From contig QGUZ01000027.1 of NCBI GenBank assembly GCA_003242605.1, forward strand, positions 1 through 29,722: DNA of 29,722 nt. The letters run 5' to 3'. Source of the stretch: Actinomycetota bacterium (lineage in GTDB: Bacteria; Actinomycetota; Actinomycetes; Streptosporangiales; Streptosporangiaceae). The notes beneath the pieces are model-generated. The model saw only the letters and a list, made by a program, of their open reading frames with translations. It had not been told where the DNA came from and did no database searches. The first letter of the stretch is position 1. Each line of letters begins with the position of its first letter. The position numbers and the translations under genes are program-made. Positions 7,685-14,741 of the stretch are shown piece after piece.

Positions 7685-8077
7685 TCAGACGTTGAACCCG
7701 AGCATGCGGAGCTGCTCGCGCCCCTCGTCCGTGATCTTGTCGGGGCCCCACGGGGGCAGCCACACCCAGTTGATCCGCACGTCGGAGACGAGGTCCGCGA
7801 GCGCGGAGGCGGCCTGGTCCTCGATCACGTCGGTGAGCGGGCAGGCGGCGCTGGTGAGCGTCATGTCGATGGTCGCCACGGGCTTCGCGCCCTCCTGCTC
7901 GGCCGGGTCGAGGTTGATGCCGTACACCAGGCCGAGGTCGACCACGTTGATGCCGAGCTCCGGGTCGACGACGTCCTTGAGCGCCTCCCGCACCTGCTCG
8001 ACGGTCACGCCGCCGCCGTCGCCGGAGCCGTCCTGCGCGGCGTTGCCGCCGACCGGGGTTTCCACTGGCTTGCTCAC
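7685..8077 (-). CDS. sufT: MIP18/DUF59 iron-sulphur assembly factor SufT
   Basis: Last gene of the suf operon, 130 residues. It shows the MIP18 (DUF59) signature DPELGINVVDLGLVYGINL and the conserved cysteine segment SAACPLTDVIED, then WLPPWGPDKITDEGREQLRM near the C-terminus. The family helps mature Fe-S proteins; its exact chemistry is not settled. I chose the GTG at 8075-8077, which overlaps the sufU stop by GTGA, over a longer open frame starting at 8128 inside sufU. The first 25 residues are Gly-rich and poorly conserved. Confidence 0.93.
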   Translation of the reverse strand: MSKPVETPVGGNAAQDGSGDGGGVTVEQVREALKDVVDPELGINVVDLGLVYGINLDPAEQEGAKPVATIDMTLTSAACPLTDVIEDQAASALADLVSDVRINWVWLPPWGPDKITDEGREQLRMLGFNV

Positions 8078-8520
8078 GAGCTTCTCACCACCGCGTCCTT
8101 GTAGGCCATCCAGGCGAGCAGGGCGCACTTGACCCGCGCCGGGTACTTGGCGACCCCGGCGAAGGCGACCGCGTCCCCGAGCACGGCCTCGTCCGGCTCC
8201 ACCTGTCCCCGGCCGTGCATGAGCCGGGTGAACTCGTCCACGACCTGCAGCGTGTCCTCCACCCGCGAGCCGACGGTGAGCTCGTACAGCACCGAGGCCG
8301 CGGCCTGGCTGATCGAACAGCCCTGCCCCTCGTAGGAGACGTCCGCCACGTGCCGGCCGCCGTCCGCGCCGTCCTTCAGCTTCACCCGCATGGTGATCTC
8401 GTCACCACAGGTCGGGTTCACGTGGTGGACTTCGGCGTCGTACGGCTCGCGCAGGCCTCTGCCCTGCGGGTGCTTGTAGTGCTCCAGGATCAGCTCCTGG
8501 TAGAGCGACTCGGCGATCAT
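8074..8520 (-). CDS. sufU: SufU zinc-dependent sulphur-relay protein
   Basis: 148 residues with an IscU-like fold. It has the conserved cysteines in NPTCGDEI, GQGCSISQAAAS and the C-terminal VKCALLAW, with the acidic residue of CGDE; these ligands hold zinc in SufU. In Gram-positive bacteria SufU takes the persulphide from SufS and passes it to the SufBCD scaffold (family knowledge). The ATG follows directly on the sufS stop codon with no gap, and the end overlaps sufT by 4 bp, so translation of the three genes is coupled. Confidence 0.96.
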   Translation of the reverse strand: MIAESLYQELILEHYKHPQGRGLREPYDAEVHHVNPTCGDEITMRVKLKDGADGGRHVADVSYEGQGCSISQAAASVLYELTVGSRVEDTLQVVDEFTRLMHGRGQVEPDEAVLGDAVAFAGVAKYPARVKCALLAWMAYKDAVVRSS

Positions 8521-9780
8521 CTATCCGAAGACTTTCTTGACGTGGTGAAGGCCGCGGACCAGGGCGTCGATCTCGGCCGTGGTGTTGTACAGGTACAACG
8601 ACACCCGCGTGGTGGCGGGTATTCCGAAGCGCAGGTGCAGCGGCCGCGCGCAGTGGTGCCCGACCCGCACCGCGATGCCGAACACGTCGTCGAGGATCTG
8701 CCCCACGTCGTGCGGGTGGATGTCCGGCAGCGTGAAGGAGATGGTACCGCCCCGGTCAGCCAGGTCGGACGGACCGATGAGGCGCAGCCCGTCGATCTCC
8801 TTCAGCGCGCCGAGCGCGTAGGCGGTGAGCTCCTTCTCGTGCTCGTGGATCGCGTCCATGCCGACGGCGGTGAGGTAGTCGACGGCGGCGCCGAGGCCGA
8901 CCGCCTCGACGATCGGCGGGGTGCCGGCCTCGAACTTGTGCGGCACCGGCGCGTAGGTCGAGCGGTCCATCCAGACCGCCTCGATCATCTCGCCGCCGCC
9001 GAGGAACGGCGGCATCGCCTCCAGCAGCTCCCGCCGTCCCCACAGCACGCCGATGCCGGACGGGCCGACCATCTTGTGGCCGGTGAACGCGACGAAGTCG
9101 ACGCCGAGCGCGGCCACGTCGACCTTCCGGTGCGGCACCGACTGGGAGGCGTCGAGCATCACCAGCGCGCCGACCTCGCGGGCCCGGGCGAGCACCGGGG
9201 CGACCGGGTTGACCGTGCCGAGCACGTTCGACTGGTGCACCATCGACACGATCTTGGTGCGCTCGGTGACGAGCTCGTCGAGGCCGGACAGGTCGAGCCG
9301 GCCGTCGTCGGTCACCGGGAACCAGCGCAGCGTGGCGCCGGTGCGCTGGGCGAGGAGCTGCCACGGCACGATGTTGCTGTGGTGCTCCATCTCGGTGATG
9401 ACGATCTCGTCACCGGGCCCCATCGCGAACCGCTCGTCGGTGCAAATCGGGTTGCCGAAGGAGTACGCGACGAGGTTGAGCGCCTCGGAGGCGTTCTTGG
9501 TGAACACGATCTCGTCGCGGCTCGGCGCGCCGATGAACGCGGCCACCTTGTCGCGGGCGCCCTCGTACGCCTCGGTGGACTCGCTGCCGAGCACGTGGAG
9601 GGCGCGGCCCACGTTGCCGTAGTGGGCCGCCATGTGCTCGCGCATCGCCTCGATCACCTGGGTGGGCTTCTGTGAGGAGTTGCCCGAGTCCAGGTAGATC
9701 AGCGGCCGTCCGCCGGGCAGCTCACGCGAGAGGATGGGGAAGTCCTTGCGGATCCTCTCCACGTCGAAGGTCGTACTCAT
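8521..9780 (-). CDS. sufS: Cysteine desulfurase SufS
   Basis: A PLP-dependent cysteine desulfurase of the SufS/CsdA class, 419 residues, which removes sulphur from cysteine as an enzyme-bound persulphide. Visible landmarks are the early IYLDSGNSSQKP segment, TEMEHHSNIVPWQ, the PLP-binding lysine in FTGHKMVGPSGIG and the catalytic cysteine in RVGHHCARPLHLRFG. The start is MSTTFDVERIRKDFP (ATG at 9778-9780), with GAGG about 7 bp upstream; an earlier in-frame ATG at 9822 gives an atypical N-terminus. A 45-bp gap separates it from sufC. Confidence 0.97.
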   Translation of the reverse strand: MSTTFDVERIRKDFPILSRELPGGRPLIYLDSGNSSQKPTQVIEAMREHMAAHYGNVGRALHVLGSESTEAYEGARDKVAAFIGAPSRDEIVFTKNASEALNLVAYSFGNPICTDERFAMGPGDEIVITEMEHHSNIVPWQLLAQRTGATLRWFPVTDDGRLDLSGLDELVTERTKIVSMVHQSNVLGTVNPVAPVLARAREVGALVMLDASQSVPHRKVDVAALGVDFVAFTGHKMVGPSGIGVLWGRRELLEAMPPFLGGGEMIEAVWMDRSTYAPVPHKFEAGTPPIVEAVGLGAAVDYLTAVGMDAIHEHEKELTAYALGALKEIDGLRLIGPSDLADRGGTISFTLPDIHPHDVGQILDDVFGIAVRVGHHCARPLHLRFGIPATTRVSLYLYNTTAEIDALVRGLHHVKKVFG

Positions 9781-9825
9781 CGCCGCCTCGTCATCTCCGT
9801 CGCGCCGTCGTGCCGGGCCCACAGG

Positions 9826-10581
9826 TCACGCCGACGCCTTCGCGGCCTGGACGTAGCGCTCGTAGCCCTCGGCCTCGAGGCGCTCGGCCAGCTCGGGGCC
9901 GCCCTCCTCGACGACCCGCCCGCCGGCGAACACGTGCACGTAGTCGGGCTTCACGTACCGCAGGATCCGCGTGTAGTGGGTGATGAGCAGCACGCCGGTG
10001 CCCTCGCGGCCGCGGAACCGGTTGATGCCCTCGGAGACCACGCGCAGCGCGTCCACGTCGAGGCCGGAGTCGGTCTCGTCGAGGATCGCGATCTTCGGCT
10101 TGAGCAGCTCGAGCTGCAGGATCTCGTGGCGCTTCTTCTCCCCGCCGGAGAAGCCCTCGTTGAGGTTGCGCTGGGCGAACGACGGGTCGATGGCGAGCGC
10201 GTCCATGCCGGCGCGCAGCTCCTGGGAGAACTCGCGCAGCTTCGGCGCCTCGCCGCGCACCGCGGTCACCGCGGAGCGCAGGAAGTTCGACACGCTGACG
10301 CCGGGCACCTCGACCGGGTACTGCATCGCCAGGAACAGGCCGGCGCGGGCCCGCTCGTCGACGCTCATCTCCAGCACGTTCTCACCGTCGAGCAGCACCT
10401 CGCCGCCGGTGACGGTGTACTTCGGATGGCCGGCGATGGCGTAGGCGAGCGTCGACTTGCCCGAGCCGTTCGGGCCCATGATGGCGTGCGTCTCCCCCGC
10501 CCGGACGGTCAGGTCAACGCCGTTGAGGATCTGCTTGTCGTCAACGGCGACTCGCAGGTCTCGAATCTCCAGAACGGACAC
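9826..10581 (-). CDS. sufC: SUF scaffold ATPase SufC
   Basis: ABC-type ATPase of the SufBCD scaffold, 251 residues. It has Walker A GPNGSGKST, the SufC-type signature FSGGEKKRHEIL, Walker B ILDETDSGLDVDAL and the switch LLITHYTRIL. In this family ATP hydrolysis drives opening of the SufB-SufD scaffold for cluster assembly; there is no membrane partner. The start is GTG at 10579-10581, immediately after the stop of the Rieske ferredoxin gene. Confidence 0.97.
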   Translation of the reverse strand: MSVLEIRDLRVAVDDKQILNGVDLTVRAGETHAIMGPNGSGKSTLAYAIAGHPKYTVTGGEVLLDGENVLEMSVDERARAGLFLAMQYPVEVPGVSVSNFLRSAVTAVRGEAPKLREFSQELRAGMDALAIDPSFAQRNLNEGFSGGEKKRHEILQLELLKPKIAILDETDSGLDVDALRVVSEGINRFRGREGTGVLLITHYTRILRYVKPDYVHVFAGGRVVEEGGPELAERLEAEGYERYVQAAKASA

Positions 10582-10905
10582 TTAGGAATCTCCATCAATG
10601 TCGAGCGAGACGAGTACGTCATCGCCGTCGATCTTCACTCGGTACACCGGGACCGGCCGGGTGGCCGGCGGGCCGGTGGGCTTGCCGGTGCGGATGTCGA
10701 AGCACGAGCCGTGCAGCCAGCACTCGAGGGTGCCGTCGTAGACGTCGCCCTCGCTGAGCCGCACCTCGGCGTGCGAGCACACGTCGTGCAGCGCGTTCAC
10801 CTCCCGGCCGTGCCGCACCAGCGCGACCGGAGTGTCGCCGACCTCGACCCCGAGAACGCCCCCGTCGGGGATGTCCTCCAGGGAACAGACCTTGACGTAC
10901 GTCAC
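10582..10905 (-). CDS. Rieske-type 2Fe-2S ferredoxin within the suf operon
   Basis: A small soluble Rieske protein, 107 residues. The two ligand motifs are C-S-H (CSHAEVRLSEG) and C-W-L-H (ECWLHGSCFD), binding a 2Fe-2S cluster through two Cys and two His. The size and sequence resemble the ferredoxin subunits of ring-hydroxylating dioxygenases and NirD-like proteins. The GTG start at 10903-10905 overlaps the sufD stop by GTGA. It lies between sufD and sufC, an arrangement I recall from streptomycetes but not from the M. tuberculosis suf operon. It may donate electrons during cluster assembly, which is inference. Confidence 0.94.
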   Translation of the reverse strand: MTYVKVCSLEDIPDGGVLGVEVGDTPVALVRHGREVNALHDVCSHAEVRLSEGDVYDGTLECWLHGSCFDIRTGKPTGPPATRPVPVYRVKIDGDDVLVSLDIDGDS

Positions 10906-12053
10906 TTCTCCAGCTCCGCCTCCACCGCGGCGAGCACCCGCTCGCGCACCTCGGGCACCGAGATGCGCTCGATCAGCTCGCCGAAGAAGCCCATGATCAC
11001 CAGCCGGCGGGCCTCCTCGTACGGCACGCCGCGGGACATCAGGTAGAACAGGTGCTCGTCCTCGAGGCGGCCGGAGGCCGAGGCGTGCCCGGCGCCGACG
11101 ACCTCGCCGGTGAGGATCTCCAGGTTCGGCACCGAGTCGGCGCGGGCGCCGTCGGTGAGCACGAGGTTGCGGTTGTACTCGTAGGTGTCGGTCCCGGTCG
11201 CCTCGGCGCGGATGATCACGTCGCCGATCCACACCGTGTGCGCGCCCTCGCCCTGCAGCGCGCCCTTGTAGAGCACGTTGCTGCGGCAGTTCGGCACCGT
11301 GTGGTCGACCAGGATGCGGTGCTCCAGGTGCTGGCCGGCGTCGGCGAAGTACAGGCCGTTGAGCTCGGCGTCGGCGCCCGGGGCGGTGTAGGCGATCGAC
11401 GGCGACAGCCGTACCAGGTCACCGCCGAGGCTCGCCACGAACGAGCGGAACACCGAGTCGCGGCCGAGCCGGGTGTGGTGGTGGGAGACGTGCACCGCGT
11501 CGTCCTCCCACGCCTGCAGGCTCACCACCCGGAGCGTGGCGCCGTCGCCGACCACGAACTCGACGTTGTCGGCGTAGACGGCGCTGCCGGTGTGCTCGAG
11601 GACGACGGTCGCCTCGGCGAGCTCGCCCACGTTCACGACGAGGTGGCCGTAGGCGGCGCCCCCGCCCTCGCCGCGGACCCGGACCGTGATCGGCCGGGAC
11701 AGGGTCTCGTTCGCCGGCACCGTGATGATCACGGCCTTCTCGAACGAGACGTACGCCTGGGCGGCGACCCGGTCGCCGGGCTGGAACGCCCGGCCGACGC
11801 GCGGGTCCTCCCGGCCCGCCGAGTCGACCATGACCTGGTCGGGGGCGTCCACCTCGACCGCGACCGAGCCGGAGGGCTCGGCCGTGCCGTTGTGCAGCCC
11901 CTTGAGCCGGGACAGCGGGGTGAACCGCCAGTCCTCCTCGCGGCCGGTCGGGACCGGGAAGTGCCGGTCGAGGTCGCCCGCGCTCAGCGTCGCCGGATCC
12001 ACGGCCAGGGCGTCGCGGCGGGTCGACAGCGGCTTGACGGTCTCCAGGCCCAT
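10902..12053 (-). CDS. sufD: SUF scaffold protein SufD
   Basis: 383 residues, homologous to SufB and part of the SufBC2D scaffold. Visible parts are the N-terminal REEDWRFTPLSRL motif typical of SufD, the beta-helix core, and the C-terminal SufBD segment with ASASGRLEDEHLFYLMSRG. The ATG at 12051-12053 lies 2 bp after the sufB stop. The open frame continues far upstream inside sufB, but the family N-terminus supports this start. Confidence 0.96.
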   Translation of the reverse strand: MGLETVKPLSTRRDALAVDPATLSAGDLDRHFPVPTGREEDWRFTPLSRLKGLHNGTAEPSGSVAVEVDAPDQVMVDSAGREDPRVGRAFQPGDRVAAQAYVSFEKAVIITVPANETLSRPITVRVRGEGGGAAYGHLVVNVGELAEATVVLEHTGSAVYADNVEFVVGDGATLRVVSLQAWEDDAVHVSHHHTRLGRDSVFRSFVASLGGDLVRLSPSIAYTAPGADAELNGLYFADAGQHLEHRILVDHTVPNCRSNVLYKGALQGEGAHTVWIGDVIIRAEATGTDTYEYNRNLVLTDGARADSVPNLEILTGEVVGAGHASASGRLEDEHLFYLMSRGVPYEEARRLVIMGFFGELIERISVPEVRERVLAAVEAELEK

Positions 12054-12055
12054 GG

Positions 12056-13468
12056 TCAGCCCACCGCTCCTTCCATCTGCAGCTCGATCAGCCGGTTGAG
12101 CTCGAGCGCGTACTCCATGGGCAGCTCGCGGGCGATCGGCTCGACGAAACCGCGGACGATCATCGCCATCGCCTCGTCCTCGGACAGGCCGCGGCTCATC
12201 AGGTAGAACAGCTGGTCCTCGGACACCTTGGAGACCGTCGCCTCGTGGCCCATCGCGACGTCGTCCTCGCGGACGTCGACGTACGGGTAGGTGTCGGAGC
12301 GGCTGATCGTGTCGACGAGCAGCGCGTCGCACTTCACCGACGAGGACGAGCTGGCGGCGCCCTCCTCGATCTGCACCAGGCCGCGGTAGGAGGTGCGGCC
12401 GCCGCCGCGCGCCACCGACTTCGACACGATCGTCGAGGAGGTCCGCGGCGCCAGGTGGACCATCTTCGCCCCGGCGTCCTGGTGCTGGCCCTCACCGGCG
12501 AACGCGACCGACAGGGTCTCGCCCTTGGCGTGCTCGCCCATGAGGTAGACGGCCGGGTACTTCATCGTCACCTTGGAGCCGATGTTGCCGTCGACCCACT
12601 CCATGGTCGCGCCCTCGTAGGCGACGGCGCGCTTGGTGACGAGGTTGTAGACGTTGTTCGACCAGTTCTGGATGGTCGTATACCGGCACCGGGCGTTCTT
12701 CTTGACGATGATCTCGACGACCGCGCTGTGCAGCGAGTCCGACCGGTAGATCGGCGCGGTGCAGCCCTCGACGTAGTGGACGTAGGCGCCCTCGTCGACG
12801 ATGATCAGGGTCCGCTCGAACTGGCCCATGTTCTCGGTGTTGATCCGGAAGTAGGCCTGGAGCGGGATCTCCACGTGCACGCCCGGCGGGACGTAGATGA
12901 ACGAGCCGCCGGACCACACCGCGGTGTTGAGCGCGGCGAACTTGTTGTCACCGGGCGGGACCACCGACCCGAAGTACTCCTTGAAGATCTCCGGGTGCTC
13001 CTTGAGGCCGGTGTCGGTGTCGAGGAAGATGACGCCCTTCTCCTCGAGGTCCTCGCGGATCTTGTGGTAGACGACCTCGGACTCGTACTGGGCGGCGACA
13101 CCGGCGATCAGCCGCTTCTTCTCCGCCTCGGGGATGCCGAGCTTGTCGTAGGTCCGCTTGATGTCCGGAGGCAGCTCGTCCCAGGAGGTCGCCTGCTTCT
13201 CGGTCGGACGGACGTAGTACTTGATCTGGTCGAAGTCGATGCCGGAGAGGTCGGCGCCCCAGGTCGGCATGGGCTTCTTCTGGAACAGGCGCAGGCCCTT
13301 CAGCCGCAGGTCGAGCATCCACTCCGGCTCGTTCTTGAGCGCGGAGATGTTGCGGACGACCTCCTCGGACAGGCCGCGGCGCGCCGCGGCTCCGGCGGCG
13401 TCGGGGTCGGCCCAGCCGAACTTGTAATTCCCGAGGCCTGCCAGCTCCGGGCGGTCGGTGACAGTCAC
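12056..13468 (-). CDS. sufB: SUF scaffold protein SufB
   Basis: First scaffold gene of the operon, 470 residues, the normal SufB length. It carries the typical GLSEEVVRNISALKNEPEWM region, the conserved core GSFIYVPPGVHVEIPLQAYF, the cysteine-containing VEGCTAPIY and the C-terminal SEDQLFYLMSRGLSEDEAM. SufB is where the nascent cluster is built with SufD and SufC. The start is GTG at 13466-13468, with AAGGAG 8 bp upstream. A 185-bp gap holding a possible promoter separates it from sufR. Confidence 0.97.
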   Translation of the reverse strand: MTVTDRPELAGLGNYKFGWADPDAAGAAARRGLSEEVVRNISALKNEPEWMLDLRLKGLRLFQKKPMPTWGADLSGIDFDQIKYYVRPTEKQATSWDELPPDIKRTYDKLGIPEAEKKRLIAGVAAQYESEVVYHKIREDLEEKGVIFLDTDTGLKEHPEIFKEYFGSVVPPGDNKFAALNTAVWSGGSFIYVPPGVHVEIPLQAYFRINTENMGQFERTLIIVDEGAYVHYVEGCTAPIYRSDSLHSAVVEIIVKKNARCRYTTIQNWSNNVYNLVTKRAVAYEGATMEWVDGNIGSKVTMKYPAVYLMGEHAKGETLSVAFAGEGQHQDAGAKMVHLAPRTSSTIVSKSVARGGGRTSYRGLVQIEEGAASSSSSVKCDALLVDTISRSDTYPYVDVREDDVAMGHEATVSKVSEDQLFYLMSRGLSEDEAMAMIVRGFVEPIARELPMEYALELNRLIELQMEGAVG

Positions 13469-13520
13469 CCTCCGGTCTCCTTGCTCGTCTCCGTGTGCGT
13501 ACGGTTACGGTCGCGTTGTT

Positions 13521-13549
13521 GTTATGTCCGCTATTTGGTGTTTTGTCCG
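13521..13549 (-). promoter_or_regulatory. Possible internal promoter for sufB
   Basis: On the minus strand, CGGACA (13544-13549) and CATAAC (13521-13526) are separated by 17 bp. Each matches four of six bases of the housekeeping consensus. It lies in the 185-bp sufR-sufB gap about 53 bp before the sufB GTG and could uncouple the scaffold genes from sufR. Confidence 0.35.
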
Positions 13550-13653
13550 AGCCGTGGGTGAGTGGGTACCGCCGCGGCGGATGACGCGTCCACCGGAGTG
13601 CCTGCCCCACGGCGTGCGGGTCGTCGTTGGAGTTGTCGCTGCGGGTCGCCGGC

Positions 13654-14430
13654 TCAGGCGTCGTCGTCCGGCGCCTTCCCGGGCGGCGCGTGTTTGCGCC
13701 GTACGGCGAGCGCGTGCGGGCTGACGTGGGTGGTGCACACCCCGTCGCCGTGCGCGATCGTGGCGAGCCGCTGCACCGGCGTGCCGAGCAGCTGGGCGAA
13801 CGCCTCGGTCTCGGCCTCGCACAGCTGCGGGAACTCGGCCGCGACGTGCGCCACCGGGCAGTGGTGCTGGCAGAGCTGCTCGCCGCCGGACTTGGCCTGG
13901 CTCGCGGAGGCGGCGTAGCCGTCCGCGGACAGGGCCTGGGCGAGCACCCGCACCCGCTGCTCGAGCGGCACCTGGCGCATCGTCGGGGCGAGCCGCTCGA
14001 CGAGCCCGGCCACCTGGGTCCTGGCGAACTCGGCCACCGCCTCCTCGCCGACCCGCTCGGCGATGAAGCGGAGCGCGCTCCCGGCCAGGTCGTCGTAGGC
14101 GTGCTCGAAGGCGCGGCGGCCCGTGTCCGTGATCACGAACGTCTTCGCCGGACGCCCGCGCCCGCGCCGGCCGATCGGCCGGACGTCACGCGGCTCGATC
14201 AGCCCCTCGGCGAGCAGCGCGTCGATGTGCCGCCGCACCGCCGCCGGGGTGAGGCCGAGCCGCCCGCCGAGCGCGGCGGCGGTGATCGGTCCGTGTTCGA
14301 GGATGAGCCGGGCGACGCGCGCCCGCGTGCCACGCTCGCCCACACCCGACAGCACGCCGGCGGGAACGCCGCCGGACACGCGGGACGACCGCGCCGCGGC
14401 CTCCTGCCTGCCCCGCTTCATCCCCGCCAT
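13654..14430 (-). CDS. sufR: Iron-sulphur-sensing repressor SufR
   Basis: Winged-helix transcriptional regulator of about 258 residues, the likely controller of the suf operon it heads. The N-terminal half holds the HTH (AALGGRLGLTPAAVRRHIDALL) and wing (GRRGRGRPAKTFVITD). The C-terminal half has four cysteines spaced C-x3-C-x12-C-x27-C, which is the spacing I recall for the cluster-binding cysteines of M. tuberculosis SufR. The start is uncertain: in-frame GTG at 14437-14439, ATG at 14428-14430 or ATG at 14419-14421. I chose the middle one. A SufR-type operator sits just upstream, implying self-regulation. Confidence 0.9.
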   Translation of the reverse strand: MAGMKRGRQEAAARSSRVSGGVPAGVLSGVGERGTRARVARLILEHGPITAAALGGRLGLTPAAVRRHIDALLAEGLIEPRDVRPIGRRGRGRPAKTFVITDTGRRAFEHAYDDLAGSALRFIAERVGEEAVAEFARTQVAGLVERLAPTMRQVPLEQRVRVLAQALSADGYAASASQAKSGGEQLCQHHCPVAHVAAEFPQLCEAETEAFAQLLGTPVQRLATIAHGDGVCTTHVSPHALAVRRKHAPPGKAPDDDA

Positions 14431-14435
14431 GTTTT

Positions 14436-14450
14436 TCACAACATCAGTGT
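14436..14450 (-). promoter_or_regulatory. SufR operator
   Basis: On the minus strand this reads ACACT-GATGT-TGTGA, matching the inverted repeat ACACT-N5-TGTGA that I recall as the site bound by M. tuberculosis SufR upstream of its suf operon. It lies 5 bp before the chosen sufR ATG and would block the start of suf transcription when occupied. Confidence 0.7.
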
Positions 14451-14511
14451 GGCGTAATTCCTTCCCGCAGCACAAACCCTGTCGCGACATCGTGACGATG
14501 ACCTCCGTCAC

Positions 14512-14530
14512 GCAGGGAAGGCTTACCTAA
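14512..14530 (-). promoter_or_regulatory. Possible IdeR/DtxR iron box upstream of sufR
   Basis: The minus strand reads TTAGGTAAGCCTTCCCTGC, 13 of 19 matches to the iron-box consensus TTAGGTTAGGCTAACCTAA. The left half (TTAGGT) is perfect and the right half is weak. It lies about 80-100 bp upstream of the sufR start, where an iron-loaded IdeR/DtxR-type protein might act. Confidence 0.4.
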
Positions 14531-14729
14531 CCAACAGGTCACCCGCCGTCGCGACGCCGCCGCGCCATCGGCCGCGGCCGGCCGTATCGGAGCAACACCG
14601 GGCGCCGGGCCGTCATTCCGCCGCGCGGGGATCCGCGCATCGCGTCCGTCACCGCGCCGCGCGAAAAAGCGGAAACCCGCCGCAAAGTCGTGACCGTCAA
14701 GTCGGGGCTCGCCAGGGCCGCCGGATTCG

Positions 14730-14735
14730 TATGAT
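14730..14735 (+). promoter_or_regulatory. -10 box of the kinase gene (leaderless)
   Basis: TATGAT ends 6 bp before the GTG start at 14742, so transcription should begin at or next to the start codon. No Shine-Dalgarno sequence is present, which agrees with a leaderless mRNA. No convincing -35 box is seen. Confidence 0.5.
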
Positions 14736-14741
14736 CACGCT

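Noticed and set aside
7454..8104. Plus-strand frame opposite sufT
   Set aside because: It is antisense to a conserved gene and has no domain.
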